In this document: one piece after another, positions 18,095-27,354 of the stretch
Layout of the letters: each line of letters opens with the position of its first letter
Numbering within the stretch: the stretch's first letter is position 1
Assembly: GCA_014138095.1 (NCBI GenBank)
Contig: JACGXE010000003.1
Coordinates: 1-64,000 of the forward strand
Source of the DNA: Ochrobactrum sp. RH2CCR150
GTDB lineage: Bacteria; Pseudomonadota; Alphaproteobacteria; Rhizobiales; Rhizobiaceae
Direction of reading: 5' to 3'
DNA length: 64,000 bases
Notes under the pieces: model-generated
Database searches by the model: none
What the model saw: only the letters and a program-made list of their open reading frames with translations
Told to the model about the DNA's origin: nothing
Made by a program: the position numbers and the translations under genes

Positions 18095-20746
18095 TCAGGC
18101 GAGAGTGCGATCCACGATGTCGCGCAGGTCGGTCGAAAGTTTGGGCATGCCCGATATGCGGGCCAGAGCCGCGCGGGCATGTTCGCGCCGCGTTTCTTCC
18201 AGCGACCGCCAGGATCGCATCGACGTCAGAAGCCGCGCAGAGAGCTGCGGGTTTTCGGGATCGATAGCGAGGATCGTCTCGGCGAAGAACACATAGGCCG
18301 CGCCGTCCTTGCGATTGAAACCGGTCGGGTTAGAAGCGGAGAAAGAGCCGATCAGCGAGCGCACGCGGTTTGGATTGTCGAGCGAGAACAGGCGATGGAC
18401 GGCAAGCTGACGCACGGTTTTCAGCGCGTGCTCGCCGGGGCGGGTTGCCTGAACATTGAACCACTTGTCCATGACAAGTCCGTCGCCGCCGAAACGCTGT
18501 TCGAAACTGGAGAGGGCTTCCAGCGCTTCATCCGTATCGCCGAAGCGGTGAACGAGAACGGTCAGCGCGGCGAAGCGGTCGGTCATGTTGTCGGCCCCCG
18601 CATATTGAAGGGCGGCGCGACCCTGATTGCCTTCGTGGCGGCTCAGATAATCCAGCAGCGCATTGCGCAAGGCGCGCTTGCCTGCGGCCTCCGCGTCGGG
18701 CGTGAAAGCGCCGGTCTGCTTGAGCCCATCGTAAAGCCGGGCAAAATCAGCCGCATAGGCCAATGCGATAGCGGCGATCAAGTGGTCGCGGCTGGCAAGA
18801 ATGGCGTCGGGATCGACATTATCGCCCATTTCACGGGCCACATCGCTTTCGCTTGGCAAGGTCAGGCAGAGCGCACGGAATGCCGGATCGAGCGTCTCGT
18901 CGGATGCGATGCGACCGACCAGCTCGATAACCTTGGCATTCAGCTCCGGCTTATGACCGCCGCGAACACGCTTGGCCCCTTCGAGCAGAGTGCGGGTGAG
19001 AATGCTGTTCATGGCCTGCCAGCGCGCAACCGGATCGCTGTCATTCAGTGCGAGGAATGTCAGCTCTTCTTCGGAAAGTGGGGAGGTGAGATTGACCGGC
19101 GCGGAAAAGCCTCGCAGCAGCGAGGGAACCGGGCGCGCCTTGATGCCATGGAAAACAATGGTCTCCGCTGACTGGTGCAGGTGAATGACATTGTCATGCA
19201 CATCGCCGCCTTCGACGGAAGCCGGCTTCATATCCTTGCCGTCCGGGCCGATGAGGCCGAAAACAATCGGAATATGCATCGGCTTTTTCACCGATTGGCC
19301 GGGTGTTGACGCCAGCGTCTGACGCAGGCGGATGGTGAAGGTTTCCGCCGTCGTGTTGTAGTCGAAATCGACGTCTACCCGCGGCGTGCCTGCCTGATCG
19401 TACCAAAGCGCGAATTGCGCGAAATCCTGCCCCGAAACGTCGGCAAAGACCTTGATGAAATCTTCGATGGTGGCAGCGTCGCCATCATGGCGCTCGAAAT
19501 AGAGGTCCATGCCTTTGCGGAATAGGTCCGGACCGATGATCGTGCGGATCATGCGGACGACTTCCGAGCCTTTTTCGTAGACCGTCGCTGTGTAGAAATT
19601 GTTGATCTCGCGATATTCGCGCGGACGCACCGGATGGGCGAGGGGGCCGCCATCTTCCGGGAACTGCTGCGCCTTCAGGATTTTCACTTCGGCGATGCGC
19701 TTTACTGGACGCGAGCGTTGATCGGCGGAGAATTCATGATCGCGATAGACGGTCAGCCCTTCCTTGAGGCAAAGCTGGAACCAGTCGCGGCAGGTAATGC
19801 GGTTGCCGGTCCAGTTGTGGAAATATTCGTGTGCGATGACAGCCTCGATGCCGGCATAATCCACATCGGTTGCGGTTTCCGGATCGGCCAGCACATATTT
19901 GTCGTTGAAGACATTGAGGCCCTTGTTCTCCATCGCGCCCATGTTGAAATCCGATACGGCGACGATGTTGAAAACATCGAGATCATATTCGCGCCCGAAC
20001 CTTTCCTCGTCCCACCGCATGGAGCGCTTTAGCGCATCCATGGCGTAAAGCGCGCGTGATTCCTTGCCATGCTCGACATAGATGGCGAGATCGACTGGGC
20101 GACCAGAAGCAGTGGTGAAATGATCCTTCACAACGCCGAGCGAACCGGCAACAAGCGCGAAGAGGTAGGACGGCTTTGGATGCGGATCATGCCACACCGC
20201 AAAATGCCGGTTGGCGCTGCCTTTTGTCGTTCCGTTTTCTACCGGATTGCCGTTGGAGAGCAGGATCGGCGCGGCGTCACGGTCGGCTTCGACACGGACC
20301 GTATAGACGGAAAGCACGTCAGGGCGATCATAGTAATAGGTGATGCGACGGAAGCCCTCCGCCTCGCATTGCGTGCAATAGACACTGCTGCTGCGATAAA
20401 GCCCTGAAAGCTGTCGGTTGGTCGTCGGGTTGACGGCGGTGACGATTTCCAGCGTGAAGCGCTCACCTTCCGGCAGATCGCTGATGGTCAGGAGATCGGG
20501 CGTCGCGACATAACTATTATCGGCAAGTGGCGTGCCGTTGATAGCGATGCTGACGAGCTTGAGTTCGTCGCCATCGAGGACCAGTGGCGTGCCAGGCGCG
20601 GTGGCCGGACGGCGCTCGATGGTCAGCTCGGCGCGGACAATGGTTTTCTCCGGCTCCAGAGTGAAGTCGAGCTTCGTTTCCGGTATCGCGTAAGGTGTCG
20701 GGCGGTAATCTTCGAGACGAAATGTCTGGCCGGTTTCTGTACGCAT
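18095..20746 (-). CDS. pepN: Aminopeptidase N (M1 zinc metallopeptidase)
   Basis: PepN removes N-terminal residues from peptides in the cytoplasm. The 883-residue protein shows the exopeptidase signature GAMENKGLNVF and the zinc site HEYFHNW followed by KEGLTVYRDHEF (HExxH-x18-E). The C-terminal helical half (DUF3458-type) is complete. The start is placed at the ATG giving MRTETGQTFRLEDYRPTPYA, which matches the family N-terminus and length (E. coli 870); a longer frame to 20878 adds residues with no counterpart. It lies upstream of pleC on the same strand. Confidence 0.95.
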   Translation of the reverse strand: MRTETGQTFRLEDYRPTPYAIPETKLDFTLEPEKTIVRAELTIERRPATAPGTPLVLDGDELKLVSIAINGTPLADNSYVATPDLLTISDLPEGERFTLEIVTAVNPTTNRQLSGLYRSSSVYCTQCEAEGFRRITYYYDRPDVLSVYTVRVEADRDAAPILLSNGNPVENGTTKGSANRHFAVWHDPHPKPSYLFALVAGSLGVVKDHFTTASGRPVDLAIYVEHGKESRALYAMDALKRSMRWDEERFGREYDLDVFNIVAVSDFNMGAMENKGLNVFNDKYVLADPETATDVDYAGIEAVIAHEYFHNWTGNRITCRDWFQLCLKEGLTVYRDHEFSADQRSRPVKRIAEVKILKAQQFPEDGGPLAHPVRPREYREINNFYTATVYEKGSEVVRMIRTIIGPDLFRKGMDLYFERHDGDAATIEDFIKVFADVSGQDFAQFALWYDQAGTPRVDVDFDYNTTAETFTIRLRQTLASTPGQSVKKPMHIPIVFGLIGPDGKDMKPASVEGGDVHDNVIHLHQSAETIVFHGIKARPVPSLLRGFSAPVNLTSPLSEEELTFLALNDSDPVARWQAMNSILTRTLLEGAKRVRGGHKPELNAKVIELVGRIASDETLDPAFRALCLTLPSESDVAREMGDNVDPDAILASRDHLIAAIALAYAADFARLYDGLKQTGAFTPDAEAAGKRALRNALLDYLSRHEGNQGRAALQYAGADNMTDRFAALTVLVHRFGDTDEALEALSSFEQRFGGDGLVMDKWFNVQATRPGEHALKTVRQLAVHRLFSLDNPNRVRSLIGSFSASNPTGFNRKDGAAYVFFAETILAIDPENPQLSARLLTSMRSWRSLEETRREHARAALARISGMPKLSTDLRDIVDRTLA

Positions 20747-20943
20747 CGCGGAACTCTTTCTGTGAAGTCTTGTGCTGGATTCGTACCCGGCTTTTGCCCA
20801 AACGACAAGAAACGAGCGCCGGGCAAATAAATTTGCCGAACACAACGCTATGGCTGGCAGTTCATGGCAAACAGGCATAAGAAAACAATGTGGTCATACT
20901 ATTTGGCCGCAAGTTTTACGCGGTATATGTGGGGAATTGCATC

Positions 20944-21903
20944 GTGAACGCTCGTGCGAGCGCAGCTGTTGAGGCGGCAGGGCTTGATTCAAACCCGATG
21001 CTTGGTATCGGTTTCAAGATTGCTTCCGTTGCCATCTTTGTTGGCATGTCCACGATGCTCAAAGCGGCTGAAGGTGTGCCGCTTGGGCAGCTCATTTTCT
21101 TCCGTTCCTTTTTCGCGGTGATTGCCGTTCTGCTCTACCTGAAATGGAGCGGACAGCTTTCAGGCGCGTTTCGGACGCAACATGGTTTCAGTCATTGCTG
21201 GCGTGGACTGGTCGGCGTATGCGCCATGACGATGAGCTTCTTTGCGCTGATGAAGCTGCCGCTGCCGGAAGCGATTGCCATCAATTATGCCTCTCCGCTG
21301 ATGACGGTGATTCTCGGTGCAGTCATTCTGCATGAAGTCGTCCGGTTTTATCGCTGGAGCGCAGTGCTGGTCGGGCTTTTCGGCGTGCTGATCATTATTT
21401 GGCCGCGCCTGACGCTGTTTTCGCAAGGCAATGTCGGGCAGAACGAGGCGATTGGTGCTTTGTCGGCGCTTGGGGCAGCGTTCATGTCCGCTATCGCCAT
21501 GCTCCTGGTGCGGCGGCTCGTGCAAACCGAGCGCACGGCGACCATCGTGATCTATTTCTCGCTATCGGCCAGCGTCATTGCACTGGTCAGCTTGCCTTTT
21601 GGCTGGGTTGTGCCCAGCTGGACACAATTGGCGCTGCTCGTCGGTGCGGGATTTGCGGGTGGGATTGCCCAGATTCTGCTGACTGAATGCTATCGTCACG
21701 CACCGATGTCCACCATCGCGCCGTTTGAATACACGTCGATGCTGTTGGGCCTTATGGTCGGCTTTCTGCTTTTTGGCGATGTGCCGACTTTGGAAATGCT
21801 GGTCGGCAGCGTCATCGTTATGGCGGCTGGCGGCTTCATCATCTACCGCGAACACAGGCTCGCGCTCGAACCGCATAAGATCAACGCACCACAAGGCCAG
21901 TAA
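20944..21903 (+). CDS. DMT-superfamily (EamA) transporter
   Basis: A 319-residue protein with about ten predicted membrane helices in two EamA repeats (first about 20-150, second about 170-305), as in drug/metabolite transporters such as RhaT or YdcZ relatives. The substrate cannot be told from sequence. GTG at 20944 is preferred because GGGGA lies eight bases before it; an earlier start at 20890 would add a non-conserved leader. It is divergent from pepN and convergent with the MFS gene beyond the insertion sequence. Its stop lies next to an interspersed repeat. Confidence 0.82.
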   Translation: MNARASAAVEAAGLDSNPMLGIGFKIASVAIFVGMSTMLKAAEGVPLGQLIFFRSFFAVIAVLLYLKWSGQLSGAFRTQHGFSHCWRGLVGVCAMTMSFFALMKLPLPEAIAINYASPLMTVILGAVILHEVVRFYRWSAVLVGLFGVLIIIWPRLTLFSQGNVGQNEAIGALSALGAAFMSAIAMLLVRRLVQTERTATIVIYFSLSASVIALVSLPFGWVVPSWTQLALLVGAGFAGGIAQILLTECYRHAPMSTIAPFEYTSMLLGLMVGFLLFGDVPTLEMLVGSVIVMAAGGFIIYREHRLALEPHKINAPQGQ

Positions 21904-21905
21904 TT

Positions 21906-22009
21906 AGAGCACTTCCAGCAAAAGTGCGAAGCGTCTACGCGGGGAAATCAGTTCACTGGACTGATTTCTTATCCCGCTTCGATGCGTCGGACAATGCGTA
22001 AAAAAATAG
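21906..22009 (+). repeat. Interspersed repeat, family A, copy 2
   Basis: Begins AGAGCACTTCCAGCAAAAGT and ends AATGCGTAAAAAAATAG. The head and tail match the copies at 3666-3724 and 55866-55922, but this copy carries a central insertion with its own inverted repeat (AAATCAG...CTGATTT). The insertion sequence begins directly after its tail. Confidence 0.55.
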
Positions 22010-22864
22010 CTAGGCCGCGTTGACAAAGTGGATTCCCAAATCAGCTAAAGCGTGATTCAAGACTGCTTTTTAGGAGGCAGTTATGACGCGCGGCGATCTT
22101 AGCGAGCAGGAATGGGGTCTGATTGAAGGCTTGTTGCCTGCTGAGCGGGGCCGAAAGTCCCGGCCTTCTTTGGATAACCGCCGTTACCTCAACGGTATGC
22201 TTCATGTTCTGCGAGTTGGCTGCCCCTGGCGCGACATGCATGAACGCTATGGCAAATGGAATTCGGTTTATGTCCGATTTAGACGCTGGGCAGAGCAAGG
22301 CGTATGGGATGCGCTTTTGGAAACGCTCGTCGAACTGGGCTTAACTGACGACTGGCAACATATGATCGATAGCACGACTGTTCGTGGTCATTCTCAGGCA
22401 GCCGGCGCAAAAGGGGGACTTATAAGGAGGCTTTTGGTCGATCACGCGGCGGCTTTACGACAAAAGTCCACGCCCGTACAGACGGTCAGGGACGCCCTCT
22501 TGGCTTCGTTCTAACAGGCGGAGAAGCTTCGGATTACAATGCAGTTGAAGGTTTGATGTCCATTCCTGTGAAAAAGCCCAGACTGTTGCTCGCCGATAAG
22601 GGCTATGATGGCGACAACATTCGGAACGCTCTTCTGTGCAGTGGCATAAAGCCCGTTATTCCGCCCAAAGCGAACCGGAAAAACCCTCCAGCTTGCGACT
22701 TCCAGGCCTATAAGGATCGCAACCGCATCGAACGTATGTTCAATAGGCTAAAGCAGTTTCGTCGCATTGCCACTCGATACGACAAAACCAGAAAATCTTT
22801 TGAGGCATTCCTGGCTATCGCCGCCGTCAAAATATGGCTGCCGCACTTTGTCAACACGGCCTAG
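22010..22864 (+). mobile_element. Complete IS5-family (IS427-like) insertion sequence
   Basis: The element spans about 22014-22860 (847 bp). Terminal inverted repeats of 17 bases with one mismatch are visible: GCCGCGTTGACAAAGTG at the left and, read inward, GCCGTGTTGACAAAGTG at the right. It is flanked by a direct CTAG (22010-22013 and 22861-22864), which I read as the target duplication, although TA alone is also possible for this group. It encodes one transposase in two frames joined by a -1 shift. Ends, duplication and catalytic residues look intact, suggesting a recent and possibly active copy. Confidence 0.85.
22083..22864 (+). CDS. IS5-family transposase made by -1 frameshifting (OrfAB)
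   Basis: OrfA (22083-22514) begins MTRGDLSEQEWGLIEGLLP, an IS5-group DUF4096-type N-terminus, and carries the first catalytic Asp in HMIDSTTVRGH. The slippery run AAAAGGGGG at 22409-22417 allows a -1 shift; the new frame reads GGTYKEAFGRSRGGFTTKVH and continues through LLADKGYDGDNIR (second Asp) to NRIERMFNRLKQFRRIATRYDK (Glu), giving about 260 residues with a full DDE set. Without the shift OrfA runs into 29 senseless codons. The final TAG at 22862-22864 comes from the flanking CTAG, not from the element. An AAGGAGG at 22424-22430 lies just after the slip site. Confidence 0.85.
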
Positions 22865-24117
22865 CTTGCCGTTTCCTGCGGTCCTTCGGAGCGTGGATCG
22901 AGCTGCATGGTTTCCGGCGTGGACTGGCCGTCCGGCGTGTGAAACTTGTATTCGGTCTTCTGCTCGCTGATCGCCGGGCGCTGTAGCCTGCGAATGCGCC
23001 AGAATGCATGCAGACCGTAAACGCCAAACGCAACGGCCATGGTCACGAAGAATCCGGAAGGGCCGATGGCATCCATCAGCGGACCGGAAAGCGCCGGGCC
23101 GACCACGCTGCCAGCACCATAAATAATCAACAACCCGCCGGAGATTTTGACGAATTCGCTGGCATCGGCATAGTCGTTGGCGTGGGCGACATTGAGGCTG
23201 TAGATCGGATAGATCACCGAGCCGAACAGGAACATCATTGCATAAATTGCATAGGGCGTGGTCGGGTGGAACAGCACCATGACCAGTGACAAGGCGAAGC
23301 CGATGATACCGGCCAGCACCATGACATAGCGCCGGTCCACGAAGTCGGATGCGCGGCCGAGCGGATACTGGAAGATTGCGCCGCCGATCATTGCGGAGGC
23401 GAGCATGGTCGCGATGCCGAAGGTCGAAAGCCCATTCATCTCGCCATAGATGGCGGCAAGAAAGTTCCATGTACCGGCAACGATACCGGCGATCAGCGAG
23501 CCGACCGCAGCAGCAGGCGAGCGGCGGTAAAGACCTTTGAGATCCAGCGAAACCTGCGTCAGCGGGTTTGGCGACTGGGCGCTGGACAGGGCAGTGGGCA
23601 GCATGGCGCTGGCATAGATGATCGCACAGATGATGAATAGCGTCTGGGTCATCGCATTGCCGAAGGGCAGGATATACTGTCCGCACATCAGGCCGAGCAT
23701 GGTGATGATCATATAGATCGAGAAAATGCGCCCACGCGATTCATTGGTCACGCGCTCGTTTAGCCAGCTTTCGATGATCATGTAAGCGCCCGCGAGGGAA
23801 AAGCCCGCGACGCCGCGAAAGATCATCCACGCCACCGGGCTGACAACGAGCGCATGAAAAAGCAGCGCCATCGACAGCAGGGTCAGCAGAGCGGAAAACA
23901 CGCGCACATGGCCGACACGCCGCACCAGATGTGGCACTACGATGCAGCCGATGGTGAATGCCAGCGAATAGCTCGTGCCCATCCAGCCGATGGTTGTGGT
24001 GGACCAACCCTCCATTCCGCCGCGCAACGGCAGGAGAATACCCGCGAGGCCACCGGCGAGCAGCATCAGGAACGTGCTTGCAAGCAGGGCGGCGATGGGC
24101 AGGAGCTGGCCAGCCAT
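22861..24117 (-). CDS. MFS transporter, YcaD-like
   Basis: A 418-residue protein with twelve predicted helices and the MFS loop patterns RRVGHVRVFS (between helices 2 and 3) and GRASDFVDRRYVMV (between helices 8 and 9). Overall layout and NERVTNESRGRIFSIYM recall YcaD-type transporters of unknown substrate. ATG at 24117 is chosen because GGAG precedes it by seven bases. The stop codon TAG is read from the CTAG that flanks the insertion sequence; removing the IS would restore the same stop, so the protein is unaffected, but its 3' untranslated region has been replaced. Confidence 0.82.
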   Translation of the reverse strand: MAGQLLPIAALLASTFLMLLAGGLAGILLPLRGGMEGWSTTTIGWMGTSYSLAFTIGCIVVPHLVRRVGHVRVFSALLTLLSMALLFHALVVSPVAWMIFRGVAGFSLAGAYMIIESWLNERVTNESRGRIFSIYMIITMLGLMCGQYILPFGNAMTQTLFIICAIIYASAMLPTALSSAQSPNPLTQVSLDLKGLYRRSPAAAVGSLIAGIVAGTWNFLAAIYGEMNGLSTFGIATMLASAMIGGAIFQYPLGRASDFVDRRYVMVLAGIIGFALSLVMVLFHPTTPYAIYAMMFLFGSVIYPIYSLNVAHANDYADASEFVKISGGLLIIYGAGSVVGPALSGPLMDAIGPSGFFVTMAVAFGVYGLHAFWRIRRLQRPAISEQKTEYKFHTPDGQSTPETMQLDPRSEGPQETAS

Positions 24118-24265
24118 GAGGTACTCCAATGAGATGAATTCGGAATCTAAAACTACTTGTCGCCGTCTGGCGCTTTGGCAAGCGGCGGAATAGAACAAGT
24201 TTGCGGCATGTTGGTGACAAGCATTGCTCTGATGAACGAGCCGATGCCACCGAAAGGCCGAAATA

Positions 24266-25156
24266 TCAATTGCGTATTTCGTCTAATTTCAACTTTACGG
24301 ACAGAAAGTCACGCCAGGCAAAACGCTTCTGTGCCGGTGTGCGCAGAAGATAGGCCGGATGCAATGTCGGCAGAACCGGAATTTCCATTCCGGATGGCGT
24401 GCGATGGATTTTCCAATTGCCGCGAAGACGCAGTATGCCTTCGGTTGCGCCGGTCAGCGCCTTGCCTGCGGGACCGCCGAGCGCAACCAGTATTTTTGGC
24501 GCGACAAGCTCGATCTGCCGTTCAATGAACGGGCGGCAAAGCTCGGTTTCCAATGGCGTGGGCGTACGATTGCCCGGCGGACGCCAGGGGATCGTATTGG
24601 CAATATAAACGTTTTCGCGCTTGAGAGCGATGGATTCGATCATCCGGTTCAGAAGCTGGCCTGACTTGCCCACAAAGGGCAGCCCTTCCATATCCTCGTC
24701 CCGTCCCGGCGCTTCGCCGATGAACATGATATCGGATGACGGATCGCCATCGGCAAAGCACAGGTTCTTCGCGGTGAATTTGAGATTGCAGCCATCAAAG
24801 GCCGCAAGCTTCTCGCGCAGTTCATCCAGTGTCGCAGCTTGTGCTGCGGCCTCACGGGCCAGAGCGATCTGAGCCGTATCGGGTACGTCGGCTGCGGCCT
24901 GAACAGGTCTGCTTTCGGGTGAAGGTGTCGCGGCTGGCGAAGGTTGTTGCCAGTTTTGCGCACGGCTTGGCTGATTGGGCTGCTGCTGTGGGCGAGGGCG
25001 CTCGGCTGCCTGCATCTCCTGTCGCGGTGCGGCAGGTGCGCGCTGTGGTTCGGCAAAGCGGTCGATGGGCGTGTCCGAGAGCGGCATGTCAACGCCCGCT
25101 TCCGCATAGAAGCGAAGCAAGCCTTCCATATCCAGTGTCTCGCGGCCATCAGTCAT
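24266..25156 (-). CDS. Uracil-DNA glycosylase, family-4-like
   Basis: Removes uracil from DNA to start base-excision repair. The 296-residue protein has a Pro/Gln-rich, probably flexible N-terminus (about 1-100) and then the glycosylase fold with motif A GEAPGRDEDMEGLPFVG, the middle motif NTIPWRPPGNRTPT and motif B LHPAYLLR. Typical family-4 enzymes hold a 4Fe-4S cluster with four cysteines; only three cysteines occur in this whole protein (DGCNL, NLCFADG, TELCRPF), so the cluster may be absent, as reported for a Bradyrhizobium enzyme. The gene is alone on the minus strand, downstream of a 438-base gap. Confidence 0.82.
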   Translation of the reverse strand: MTDGRETLDMEGLLRFYAEAGVDMPLSDTPIDRFAEPQRAPAAPRQEMQAAERPRPQQQPNQPSRAQNWQQPSPAATPSPESRPVQAAADVPDTAQIALAREAAAQAATLDELREKLAAFDGCNLKFTAKNLCFADGDPSSDIMFIGEAPGRDEDMEGLPFVGKSGQLLNRMIESIALKRENVYIANTIPWRPPGNRTPTPLETELCRPFIERQIELVAPKILVALGGPAGKALTGATEGILRLRGNWKIHRTPSGMEIPVLPTLHPAYLLRTPAQKRFAWRDFLSVKLKLDEIRN

Positions 25157-25594
25157 CTTTGTACCTCAACAGATGAGGTGGCGAATTTTGGCGGTGAATG
25201 CAAGAGCGCGTCGCGCTTTTCGCGATCAAACCACGGACTAACCACCGGAAGCTTACGCAAGACGCGAGAAATCATGCCGATCTCAACAGATCGCGACAAA
25301 AAATCCAGATGCGTCATTTTCAAACAATTGAAATTGACGTTTACGTCAAAGTAAATATCATTAAACGCACTCAGACGCCGATTTTGGACAATTCGACGCA
25401 TTTGCGACAGTTGCTAACTCTGTAAGAGGATAAAGGCGAATGACGGGAACAGGCAAATCCTATTGCATGCTGCCCAGCGCTGGCCAAACGGCCGGTTGAT
25501 GGGTATTCGCTATAGGATTATGCGTAAAAACAATTGGATGCATCATCCGCACTATCGTAGTGAAACGTTGATGTCATACCGAACGGAGGGATGA
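25157..25594. other. Divergent promoter region of the glycosylase and ETF-QO genes
   Basis: This 438-base gap holds no credible gene. It includes the palindrome at 25334-25349 described separately and, near 25518-25532, the tail of a family A repeat (AGGATTATGCGTAAAAACAA). An AT-rich stretch follows the palindrome and could hold the ETF-QO promoter. Confidence 0.45.
25334..25349. promoter_or_regulatory. Palindromic operator candidate, MerR/LiuR-type
   Basis: TTGACGTTTACGTCAA has 7-base perfect arms around TT. It resembles the TTTACGTNNACGTAAA type of site recognised by LiuR-like MerR regulators of branched-chain amino-acid and fatty-acid breakdown, and the next gene on the plus strand (ETF-QO) accepts electrons from exactly those pathways. 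The site is 245 bases before that gene, so a long leader would be needed. The regulator itself is not in the window. Confidence 0.45.
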
Positions 25595-27301
25595 ATGTCC
25601 GAAGCCCCAGAGCATGCGAACCAGGAGCTTCCCGAACGCGAAAGCATGGAATTTGACGTTGTGATCGTCGGCGCAGGCCCTGCGGGTCTTGCCGCGGCGA
25701 TCCGCTTGAAGCAGGTCAATCCAGAGCTTTCGGTCGTGGTCCTTGAAAAGGGCGGGGAAGTCGGTGCGCATATCCTGTCTGGCGCCGTTGTCGATCCAGT
25801 GGGTATCGACCAGCTTTTGCCAGACTGGCGCGACGATGAGGGGCATCCTTTCAAGACGCCGGTGACGGACGATCATTTCCTGCTGCTCGGGCCTGCGGGT
25901 TCGGTGCGTTTGCCAAACTTTGCCATGCCGCCTTTGATGAACAATCACGGCAATTACATCGTGTCGCTTGGCAATGTCTGCCGCTGGCTCGGCACGAAGG
26001 CTGAAGAGCTGGGCGTCGAAATCTATCCGGGCTTTGCCGCAACCGAAGTTCTCTACAATGACGAAGGCGCGGTCATCGGTGTGGCCACCGGCGATATGGG
26101 CGTCGAGCGCGACGGCACGCATGGGCCGAACTATACGCGCGGCATGGCGCTGCTCGGCAAGTACACGCTGATCGGCGAAGGCGCGCGCGGTTCGCTGGCC
26201 AAGCAATTGATCTCGAAGTTCAAGCTGGATGAAGGCCGCGAGCCGGGCAAGTTCGGCATCGGCCTCAAGGAATTGTGGCAGGTCGATCCGTCCAAGCACA
26301 AGCCGGGTCTGGTGCAGCACTCGTTTGGCTGGCCGCTCGATATGAAGACCGGCGGCGGCTCGTTCCTCTATCATCTTGAAGACAATATGGTTGCGGTCGG
26401 CTTCGTGCTGCACCTCAACTACAAAAACCCGTATCTGTCGCCGTTTGAAGAATTCCAGCGTTTCAAGACACATCCGGCCATCAAGGATGTCTTCGAAGGC
26501 GGCAAGCGTCTGTCCTATGGCGCGCGCGCTATCACCGAAGGCGGCTTCCAGTCGGTGCCGAAACTGTCCTTCCCGGGCGGCGCGCTGATCGGTTGCTCGG
26601 CAGGTTTCGTAAACGTGCCGCGCATCAAGGGCAGCCACAATGCGGTTCTGTCGGGCATTCTCGCCGCCGACAAGCTGGCGGAAGCCATTGCTGCCGGCCG
26701 CGCTAATGACGAGCCGGTCGAGATCGAAAACAGCTGGCGTTCGAGCCTGATCGGCAAAGACCTGAAGAAGGTTCGCAACGTCAAGCCGCTGTGGTCGAAG
26801 CTTGGTACGGTGGCAGGCGTCGCTCTGGGCGGTCTCGATATGTGGACCAACCAGCTGTTTGGTTTCTCGTTCTTCGGTACGCTCAAGCACGGCAAGAACG
26901 ACGCGCAGTCGCTCGAACCGGCAGCAAAGCACAAGAAGATCGATTATCCGAAGCCCGATGGCGTTCTGACCTTCGACCGTCTGTCGTCGGTGTTTCTGTC
27001 GAACACCAACCATGACGAGAACGAACCGATCCATCTGCAAGTCCGCGACATGCAGTTGCAGACATCGTCGGAACACGATGTTTTTGCTGGCCCGTCGACG
27101 CGCTATTGCCCGGCAGGCGTTTATGAGTGGGTGGACAAGGACGGAAATTCGGCTGCTGATCCAAGCGCCAAGGATGTCCGTTTCGTCATCAACGCGCAGA
27201 ACTGCGTGCATTGCAAGACGTGCGACATCAAGGACCCGAACCAGAACATTAACTGGGTGCCGCCACAAGGCGGTGAAGGACCAGTCTACGTGAACATGTA
27301 A
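25595..27301 (+). CDS. Electron transfer flavoprotein-ubiquinone oxidoreductase (ETF-QO)
   Basis: A membrane-associated flavo-iron-sulfur enzyme that passes electrons from ETF, reduced by acyl-CoA and amino-acid dehydrogenases, to ubiquinone. The 568-residue protein begins with the FAD motif VIVGAGPAGLAAAIRLKQ and ends with the ferredoxin-like 4Fe-4S domain: STRYCPAGVYEW and then NCVHCKTCDIKDPNQNINW (C-x2-C-x2-C), finishing with the conserved GGEGPVY. Length matches the family. GGAGG precedes the ATG. A hairpin at 27311-27354 follows the stop. etfAB are not in the window. Confidence 0.95.
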   Translation: MSEAPEHANQELPERESMEFDVVIVGAGPAGLAAAIRLKQVNPELSVVVLEKGGEVGAHILSGAVVDPVGIDQLLPDWRDDEGHPFKTPVTDDHFLLLGPAGSVRLPNFAMPPLMNNHGNYIVSLGNVCRWLGTKAEELGVEIYPGFAATEVLYNDEGAVIGVATGDMGVERDGTHGPNYTRGMALLGKYTLIGEGARGSLAKQLISKFKLDEGREPGKFGIGLKELWQVDPSKHKPGLVQHSFGWPLDMKTGGGSFLYHLEDNMVAVGFVLHLNYKNPYLSPFEEFQRFKTHPAIKDVFEGGKRLSYGARAITEGGFQSVPKLSFPGGALIGCSAGFVNVPRIKGSHNAVLSGILAADKLAEAIAAGRANDEPVEIENSWRSSLIGKDLKKVRNVKPLWSKLGTVAGVALGGLDMWTNQLFGFSFFGTLKHGKNDAQSLEPAAKHKKIDYPKPDGVLTFDRLSSVFLSNTNHDENEPIHLQVRDMQLQTSSEHDVFAGPSTRYCPAGVYEWVDKDGNSAADPSAKDVRFVINAQNCVHCKTCDIKDPNQNINWVPPQGGEGPVYVNM

Positions 27302-27310
27302 GCATCTGTT

Positions 27311-27354
27311 TCTGTCGCAAAACGCTAACTCTTGTGGGTGCGTTTTGCGACAGA
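27311..27354. terminator. Bidirectional hairpin between ETF-QO and the PhzF-like gene
   Basis: A perfect 15-base inverted repeat (TCTGTCGCAAAACGC and its complement) encloses 14 bases in the 75-base gap between two convergent genes. Both arms hold four A or T, so it may end transcripts from either side. Confidence 0.65.
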
